Positions 59,402-64,000 of a stretch of DNA of 64,000 nucleotides are shown piece after piece. How positions within the stretch are numbered: the stretch's first letter is position 1; every line of letters begins with the position of its first letter. A model generated the notes under the pieces. It did no database searches, was not told the DNA's origin, and saw only the letters and a program-made list of their open reading frames with translations. Position numbers and translations under genes: made by a program. Source of the stretch: Metaruminococcus_A sp003150405 (GTDB taxonomy: Bacteria; Bacillota; Clostridia; Oscillospirales; Ruminococcaceae); the NCBI GenBank assembly GCA_902489745.1, contig CABUBB010000002.1, positions 186,001-250,000 of the forward strand, given 5' to 3'.

Positions 59402-59434
59402 CAAAAACCGGCGGAATAAATCCGCCGGTTTTTG
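59402..59434. terminator. Terminator after metK
   Basis: AAAACCGGCGGA, loop, TCCGCCGGTTTT, flanked by A/T runs; bidirectional. Confidence 0.85.
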
Positions 59435-59497
59435 AAACATCATTTTTATAGAGTATGCACCAGAACAATCATTTTTCCCAATTTACCAAATAAGAAT

Positions 59498-60682
59498 TTA
59501 TTTGACTGCTGCTTTGAGCTCGTCAACCTTGTCAATCTTTTCCCAAGCAACGCCGAGATCCTCGCGGCCCATATGGCCATAAGCGGCAAGTTTCCGATAA
59601 ATGGGTTTGCGCAGATCAAGCTGACGGATAATCGCTGCCGGACGCAGATCAAAAACCTTTGTAACGGCTTCTGCAAGCTTTTCATCAGAAACAACGCCAG
59701 TACCAAAGCTATCAACCATAATGGAGACCGGATGCGCTACGCCAATAGCATAAGCAAGCTCAACTTCGCATTTTTTGGCCAGTCCTGCTGCAACAACATT
59801 TTTAGCCACCCAGCGCGCTGCATAGGCCGCACTGCGATCAACCTTAGTCGGGTCCTTGCCCGAAAATGCACCGCCGCCATGGCGCGCATAGCCGCCGTAG
59901 GTATCAACAATAATTTTACGTCCAGTCAGGCCGCTGTCTCCCTGCGGGCCGCCGATAACAAAACGTCCGGTTGGATTCACATAATATTTGGTGTTTTCAT
60001 CCAACAGTTCAGCCGGAACAATGGGGGTAATCACATGTTCGATGATATCTGAACGAATCTGGCCCAGAGAAACGGCATCGCTGTGCTGAGAAGAGACAAC
60101 AACCGCGTCTACGCGGACCGGTTTTCCATCATCATACTCAACGGTAACCTGTGTTTTACCATCCGGACGGAGGTACGGCAATGTACCATTTTTGCGAACT
60201 TCAGTCAGGCGCATAGCAAGTTTTTGCGCTAAAGAAATTGGCATTGGCATCAACTCTGGAGTTTCGTCACAGGCGTAGCCAAACATCATGCCCTGATCGC
60301 CAGCACCGGTGGAATCGGTATCCTCTCCGGAGCCATCGCGTACTTCCAACGCCTTGTCAACGCCCATTGCAATATCACCAGACTGCTCGTCAATTGATGT
60401 AACAACGGCACAAGTATTGCCGTCAAAACCATATTTTGCACGGTCGTAGCCAATATCCAGCACAACTTTGCGCGCTACTTTTGGAATATCGACGTATGTA
60501 GAAGTCGAAATTTCCCCCATAATATTGATGATGCCGGTCGTTGTAGTGGTTTCACAGGCAACACGCGCCGTTGGATCTTTGGCGATGATTTCGTCAAGGA
60601 TTGCATCAGAAATCTGGTCGCAGATTTTATCGGGATGTCCCTCAGTTACCGATTCGGATGTAAACAAAAATTTTTTTGCCAT
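59498..60682 (-). CDS. metK: S-adenosylmethionine synthetase
   Basis: 394 residues. Signature blocks are FTSESVTEGHPDKICDQISD (N-terminal), GAGDQGMMFGYACDETPELM and GGGAFSGKDPTKVDRSAAY (the P-loop-like region). It makes S-adenosylmethionine from methionine and ATP. Its leader holds a SAM-I riboswitch, so the product shuts down its own synthesis. It is a single gene with its own promoter and terminator. Confidence 0.98.
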   Translation of the reverse strand: MAKKFLFTSESVTEGHPDKICDQISDAILDEIIAKDPTARVACETTTTTGIINIMGEISTSTYVDIPKVARKVVLDIGYDRAKYGFDGNTCAVVTSIDEQSGDIAMGVDKALEVRDGSGEDTDSTGAGDQGMMFGYACDETPELMPMPISLAQKLAMRLTEVRKNGTLPYLRPDGKTQVTVEYDDGKPVRVDAVVVSSQHSDAVSLGQIRSDIIEHVITPIVPAELLDENTKYYVNPTGRFVIGGPQGDSGLTGRKIIVDTYGGYARHGGGAFSGKDPTKVDRSAAYAARWVAKNVVAAGLAKKCEVELAYAIGVAHPVSIMVDSFGTGVVSDEKLAEAVTKVFDLRPAAIIRQLDLRKPIYRKLAAYGHMGREDLGVAWEKIDKVDELKAAVK

Positions 60683-60716
60683 TTTAAAACCTCCATAAAA
60701 ATAAATAAATGATGCA

Positions 60717-60751
60717 AAAAGAAAAGCACCCGGAAAAAACCGAGTACTTGA
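60717..60751 (-). terminator. Regulatory terminator of the SAM-I riboswitch
   Basis: Minus strand AAGTACTCGG, T-loop, CCGGGTGCTT, then TTCTTTTT. Confidence 0.8.
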
Positions 60752-60767
60752 AACATTTTGAACTGTT

Positions 60768-60861
60768 CCTCATCTTTCGGTTTTCACCGCAGGATTTGGC
60801 ACCTTACTGAAAAGGTTGCCGGGCTTCACAGGACCTGATTCCTCAGCCACTCTTGATAAGG
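60768..60861 (-). ncRNA. SAM-I riboswitch (S-box) aptamer
   Basis: Minus strand: CTTATCAAGAGTGGCTGAGG, then GAAGCCCGGCAACC, GGTGCCAAATCCTGC and the closing GATGAG. These are the S-box blocks in the right order. SAM binding should favour the terminator at 60717-60751. Confidence 0.95.
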
Positions 60862-60876
60862 TTATTTATCATATGT

Positions 60877-60905
60877 ATTGTACCAAATCCATATGGACTT
60901 GTCAA
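60877..60905 (-). promoter_or_regulatory. Sigma-A promoter of metK
   Basis: Minus strand: TTGACA, 17-bp spacer, TACAAT. The -35 box overlaps the ribU stop codon region, so the two units abut. Confidence 0.8.
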
Positions 60906-61462
60906 CCTTCTAATAAACGTCTCTGCAATAAAGTACCGACCGACTTGCTGAGCAGAAAAGCAATAATTCCATTTACACCAGCTTTTATGAGGTTAAAAGG
61001 CAAAATAACGGGGACAAGAATTTGCAGGACAGCATCAACCGGTGTTCCCATAAACAACGGTGTGAAAATAAGATTCCAAAGAAGCATGACCACAGTCATG
61101 GTGAGGATGCCACAGACAAGTCCAATAATCGAACGCTTAATCGCTTTGTTTTTACGGGTGATCAAGCCAAAAACCAAAACAAAACTTCCCGTAGCAAAAA
61201 GATGCATTAAAATGCCGATAAATCCACTCGCTGCGCTTACTGTCAGTCCCTGAATGACTGACACGACCACGGTCAAGCACAATCCAGCTACCGGGCCAAA
61301 CAAAAAAGTCCCGAAAAAAATAGGAATATCCGCTGGGTCATACTCCAGAAAAGGAGCCGCCGGAAACAGCGGGAAATGAATGAATGAAACCAGGACAATC
61401 GAAATCGCACAAAGCAATCCCAATGCCGTCAGTTTTCGTGTGGACATGCTAACATTTGCCAT
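60902..61462 (-). CDS. ribU: ECF transporter riboflavin-binding S component RibU
   Basis: 186 residues from MANVSMSTRKLTALGLLCAI with GGAGG nine bases upstream. About six hydrophobic segments are seen, with the ECF-S opening (STRKLTALGLLCAISIVL) and the RibU-type FLEYDPADIPIFFGTFLFGP block. It captures riboflavin at the membrane and works with a shared EcfA/A'/T module encoded elsewhere. The FMN riboswitch upstream confirms the vitamin. Confidence 0.93.
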   Translation of the reverse strand: MANVSMSTRKLTALGLLCAISIVLVSFIHFPLFPAAPFLEYDPADIPIFFGTFLFGPVAGLCLTVVVSVIQGLTVSAASGFIGILMHLFATGSFVLVFGLITRKNKAIKRSIIGLVCGILTMTVVMLLWNLIFTPLFMGTPVDAVLQILVPVILPFNLIKAGVNGIIAFLLSKSVGTLLQRRLLEG

Positions 61463-61573
61463 TGAAGTATTCCTCCATATAATTTTGAGTTGCCCTATAT
61501 TTTTCCTTACGCCAAAGACTTTTTTCACGGCAGATAAATAAAGGGCTTATTATAAATTAACAGAGGCTGTTTT

Positions 61574-61606
61574 GGGAAAACAAAACCCCCAGGAAAAACC
61601 TGAGGG
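61574..61606 (-). terminator. Regulatory terminator of the FMN riboswitch
   Basis: Minus strand CCCTCAGG, T5 loop, CCTGGGGG, then TTTTGTTTT. Confidence 0.85.
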
Positions 61607-61626
61607 CGCGAAAACAAAAGCGTTTC

Positions 61627-61745
61627 CGTTTCTTTCATCCGGACTATACCGTCGGTCTTGGAATCACACCAAAGTCGGCAAAGCTCGTGGACTAAGGCCA
61701 AAGGCCCATTACCACCGGTGGAGAATTGCACTCCGCCCTGAAACA
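61627..61745 (-). ncRNA. FMN riboswitch (RFN element)
   Basis: Minus strand: TTTCAGGGCGGAGTGCAATT, CCACCGGTGGTA, AGTCCACGAGC, GTGTGATTCC, then ACCGACGGTATAGTCCGGAT. These are all the RFN blocks in order. FMN should promote termination before ribU. A minus-strand TATAAT at 61757-61762 is the likely -10 of its promoter. Confidence 0.96.
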
Positions 61746-61776
61746 GACACTATTAAATTATAAACGAAATCAATGT

Positions 61777-62214
61777 TTACTTATCTTCACAACCACAGTC
61801 GCAGTGTTCTTCGCTGCAACCGCAGTCCTCGATATCATCGAGGTCAAATTCGAGATGCTCTCCGCAGTTCGGACAAACCATTTCTCCTTCGTCAAGCATG
61901 CTCTCATCTAAACAGATGGTGTCGCCGCAGGTTGGGCAGACAACTTCATAATACTCTTCGTCAAAGTCGACATCCCCTGCTTCGTCGTCATCATCCTCAT
62001 AAAAATCGTCTTCCAAATCGCCCAAATCCTCGTCGATAATCGAGACAAGCTCTTCAAGCTCTCCCTGATTTTCTTCAAGGTCGGTAATGGCCATTGCAAT
62101 TTCATCCAATGTGTCGATAATCGCATTGAAAACCTTTGCTTCTTTGGAATCCTCGTCAAACGACAAGCCCTGTAACAAGCCGCGCAAATACGCTACCTTT
62201 TCTGCAATATTCAT
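61777..62214 (-). CDS. CD1247-type protein: N-terminal helical domain, acidic linker and C-terminal zinc ribbon
   Basis: 145 residues. The N-terminal part (MNIAEKVAYLRGLLQGLSFD to FNAIIDTLDEIAMAITDLEE) is the helical domain of CD1247-like Clostridial proteins. A very acidic linker (DFYEDDDDEAGDVDFDEEYY) follows, then CPTCGDTICLDESML and CPNCGEHLEFDL, a zinc ribbon, and a Cys-rich tail (CGCSEEHCDCGCE). The function is unknown. It is between efp and ribU in the same orientation, 60 nt after efp, an arrangement common in the class. Confidence 0.8.
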   Translation of the reverse strand: MNIAEKVAYLRGLLQGLSFDEDSKEAKVFNAIIDTLDEIAMAITDLEENQGELEELVSIIDEDLGDLEDDFYEDDDDEAGDVDFDEEYYEVVCPTCGDTICLDESMLDEGEMVCPNCGEHLEFDLDDIEDCGCSEEHCDCGCEDK

Positions 62215-62274
62215 GGACGTGCCCTCCTTATAATAAAGTTTTTATAACTGAATGATTGGTTAAAACCATAGAGG

Positions 62275-62832
62275 TTATGCACGCTCCATATACTCACCGG
62301 TTCTGGTATCAATACGAATGCGGTCACCCTGGTTGATAAACAACGGCACACGAACTTCCGCACCGGTTTCAAGGGTTGCCGGTTTGGTGGCATTGGTGGC
62401 AGTATCACCTTTAAAGCCCGGATCGGTCTGCGTAACTTCCAACTCAACAAAGTTCGGCGGCTCAATACCGAATACATTGCCTTTATAGGACAGGATTTTG
62501 CAAACCATATTTTCTTTAACAAAGCGGAAGCTGTCGCCAAGTTTAGATTCATCAATCGGGATTAATTCGTAAGTTTCCGGATCCATAAAGTAATGCAGAT
62601 TGCCGTCTGCATAGGAATACTCCATATCCTTGCGTTCTACATAAGCATTTTCAAATTTCTCGGTCGGGTTGAAGGTACGCTCGGTCACAGCACCGGAAAT
62701 AACATTCCGAATCTTGGTGCGGACAAACGCCGCGCCTTTTCCCGGTTTGACGTGCTGGAACTCAATTACCTGATAAACGTTTCCGTCCATGTCAAAAGTG
62801 ATACCGTTACGAAACTCGCCTGCTGATATCAT
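62275..62832 (-). CDS. efp: Translation elongation factor P
   Basis: 185 residues with the three-barrel EF-P layout: ISAGEFRNGITFDMDGNVYQ at the N-terminus, the tip loop KPGKGAAFVRTK (the lysine that is modified in many species), and the end block INQGDRIRIDTRTGEYMER. It relieves ribosome stalling at polyproline. Its neighbour pepP, 74 nt upstream, is the classic Firmicute pairing. Confidence 0.97.
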   Translation of the reverse strand: MISAGEFRNGITFDMDGNVYQVIEFQHVKPGKGAAFVRTKIRNVISGAVTERTFNPTEKFENAYVERKDMEYSYADGNLHYFMDPETYELIPIDESKLGDSFRFVKENMVCKILSYKGNVFGIEPPNFVELEVTQTDPGFKGDTATNATKPATLETGAEVRVPLFINQGDRIRIDTRTGEYMERA

Positions 62833-62906
62833 AAATAAACCTCCGTCGTTCTTTCATACTTTATAGTCTTATTTTATACGAAAACGCCAATAATTACAAG
62901 TATTAT

Positions 62907-63980
62907 TTACAGACAAATGAGCTCTTTTGGGCTTTTTGTGAAATTTTGATAACCACCTGGCGTAACTGCTATCACATCTTCAATACGCACACCAAATTTT
63001 TCGGGCAAATAGATCCCTGGTTCCACCGAAATAACCATACCTGGAGCAAGAACTGTCGTATCACTTAAATTAAAGGCCGGCATTTCATGAATTTCAACCC
63101 CAAGACTATGCCCAAGCCCGTGTCCGAAGCAGCCCTCAAAACCAGCCTCTGCAATAAAGCTACGTGCAACTGCATCCACTTCTTTACAAACAACACCGGG
63201 GCGAATAACTTCCATTGCGCGGCGCTGCGCCTCTAATACCGTGTAATACACCTGCTTCTGCTCTTCACTAATCGCTCCTACAGCGACAGTACGGGTCATA
63301 TCACTCATATATCCCCCAAGCATAGCGCCGAAGTCCATTGTAATAAAATCACCGGATTCTACTACTTTATCGGTCGGTGTACCGTGCGGCATAGAGGAAT
63401 TTGCCCCGGATACGACAATTGTATCAAAGGCAAAGCCGTCTGCTCCCAATGATTTCATTTCAAATTCCAGTTGAGCTGCAATCTGCTTTTCAGTGACGCC
63501 GGGTTTAATATATGCACAAATCCGTGTAAAAGCAGTGTCGGTAATGTTCTGTGCTTTCTGCATTTGTGCAATCTCTTTCTCTGTTTTTACACCGCGCATT
63601 TTTAAAAGCGCTTGGTCGAAGTTATCCGAAGCAAGCAATTTAATCCCCGGCAGCAACTGCCGGTAACGGTTGAATTCACGCAGTGTCATATAGGAACTTT
63701 CAACTGCCACCGTTTTAATTGCATGCTGTCTCGCGTACTCCTGAAGCTGACGGGAAAGAGACGTCAGAAGCTCCACCCTACATCCACTAATTTGTTTTTG
63801 TGCTTTTTCAATGTAACGGGAATCCACCAAAAACAATGCTTCTTCAGAGGTAATCAGCAAAACACCCGCTGAGGAGTGAAATTGAAGCAGATATTGGCGG
63901 TTGCACGCAGAGGTAACAAGCGCTGCATCAACGCCGTCCGGCAGCATAGACACCGCCTTTTGAAGTTGAAATTCTGCCAT
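62907..63980 (-). CDS. pepP: Xaa-Pro aminopeptidase (M24B)
   Basis: 357 residues. An N-terminal creatinase-like domain (~1-125) precedes the pita-bread domain with the metal ligands: D in ITMDFGAMLGGY, D in MSDMTRTVAVG, H in GHGLGHSLGVEIHEMP, E in ISVEPGIYLP and E in GVRIEDVI. It removes N-terminal residues before proline. AAAGAAAGGAAG precedes the ATG. It is the last gene in the window and upstream of efp. Confidence 0.96.
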   Translation of the reverse strand: MAEFQLQKAVSMLPDGVDAALVTSACNRQYLLQFHSSAGVLLITSEEALFLVDSRYIEKAQKQISGCRVELLTSLSRQLQEYARQHAIKTVAVESSYMTLREFNRYRQLLPGIKLLASDNFDQALLKMRGVKTEKEIAQMQKAQNITDTAFTRICAYIKPGVTEKQIAAQLEFEMKSLGADGFAFDTIVVSGANSSMPHGTPTDKVVESGDFITMDFGAMLGGYMSDMTRTVAVGAISEEQKQVYYTVLEAQRRAMEVIRPGVVCKEVDAVARSFIAEAGFEGCFGHGLGHSLGVEIHEMPAFNLSDTTVLAPGMVISVEPGIYLPEKFGVRIEDVIAVTPGGYQNFTKSPKELICL

Positions 63981-64000
63981 AATAACCGCTTCCTTTCTTT

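Overview
This 64 kb window is chromosomal DNA from a low-to-mid-GC, probably endospore-forming Firmicute of class Clostridia. An Oscillospirales/Ruminococcaceae-type genome is my best guess; this is inferred from gene content and protein style, not from a search. The evidence is the Firmicute cluster nusB / xseA-xseB-ispA-dxs-tlyA-nadK-argR-recN, a tyrosine T-box, lysine, SAM-I and FMN riboswitches, gatCAB, spore-coat-like small proteins, an MreB/Mbl homologue and a high-molecular-weight rubredoxin. Most of the window is housekeeping sequence with well-formed sigma-A promoters and hairpin-plus-T-run terminators.

Layout. 1-0.8 kb: 3' end of clpC. 0.9-3.6 kb: a Xer-type tyrosine recombinase, a 185-bp island of 71% GC next to a perfect 12-6-12 palindrome, an aldo/keto reductase with an operator-like palindrome, and remnants of a membrane protein. 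3.6-10.4 kb (minus): tyrS-ligA-gatC-gatA-gatB behind a Tyr T-box. 10.4-20.8 kb (minus): Asp23-nusB-TsaD-like-xseA-xseB-ispA-PAP2-like-dxs-tlyA-nadK-argR-recN. 20.8-26.6 kb (minus): lysine riboswitch, asd, a putative glycoside hydrolase, dapA, dapB and a stand-alone double-ACT protein. 26.6-29.7 kb (plus): queA-tgt-mntP. 29.8-39.0 kb (minus): a PASTA pseudokinase and a 2469-aa cyclic beta-1,2-glucan synthase homologue. 39.1-44.4 kb (minus): thioesterase, class Ic aminotransferase, then larC-larB-larE and a DUF188 protein. 44.4-49.7 kb is an accessory patch: a coat-like small protein, a beta-hydroxyacid dehydrogenase, DUF3781, tRNA-Gly(CCC), a GNAT, a membrane-anchored HTH/trypsin-like fusion, an HMA-like protein, DUF4430 and an XRE regulator. 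50-54.7 kb: a GH2 beta-galactosidase, a DUF2892 gene broken by a stop codon, Hrb and two spore-coat-like genes. 54.8-64 kb (minus): mreB-comF-recD2, metK with a SAM-I riboswitch, ribU with an FMN riboswitch, a CD1247-type zinc-ribbon protein, efp and pepP.

How it fits together. The T-box very likely sets tyrS expression and, by read-through, also DNA ligase and the Glu/Asp-tRNA amidotransferase. The lysine riboswitch governs entry into the diaminopimelate branch together with a sugar-hydrolase-like gene and an aspartokinase-beta-like regulator. The most unusual proteins are the pseudokinase, the HTH-TM-protease-beta-domain fusion and the free ACT-ACT protein. The most unusual DNA is the GC-rich island flanked by an 11-bp direct repeat beside the recombinase gene. 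No CRISPR array, rRNA operon, prophage or intact insertion sequence was seen.
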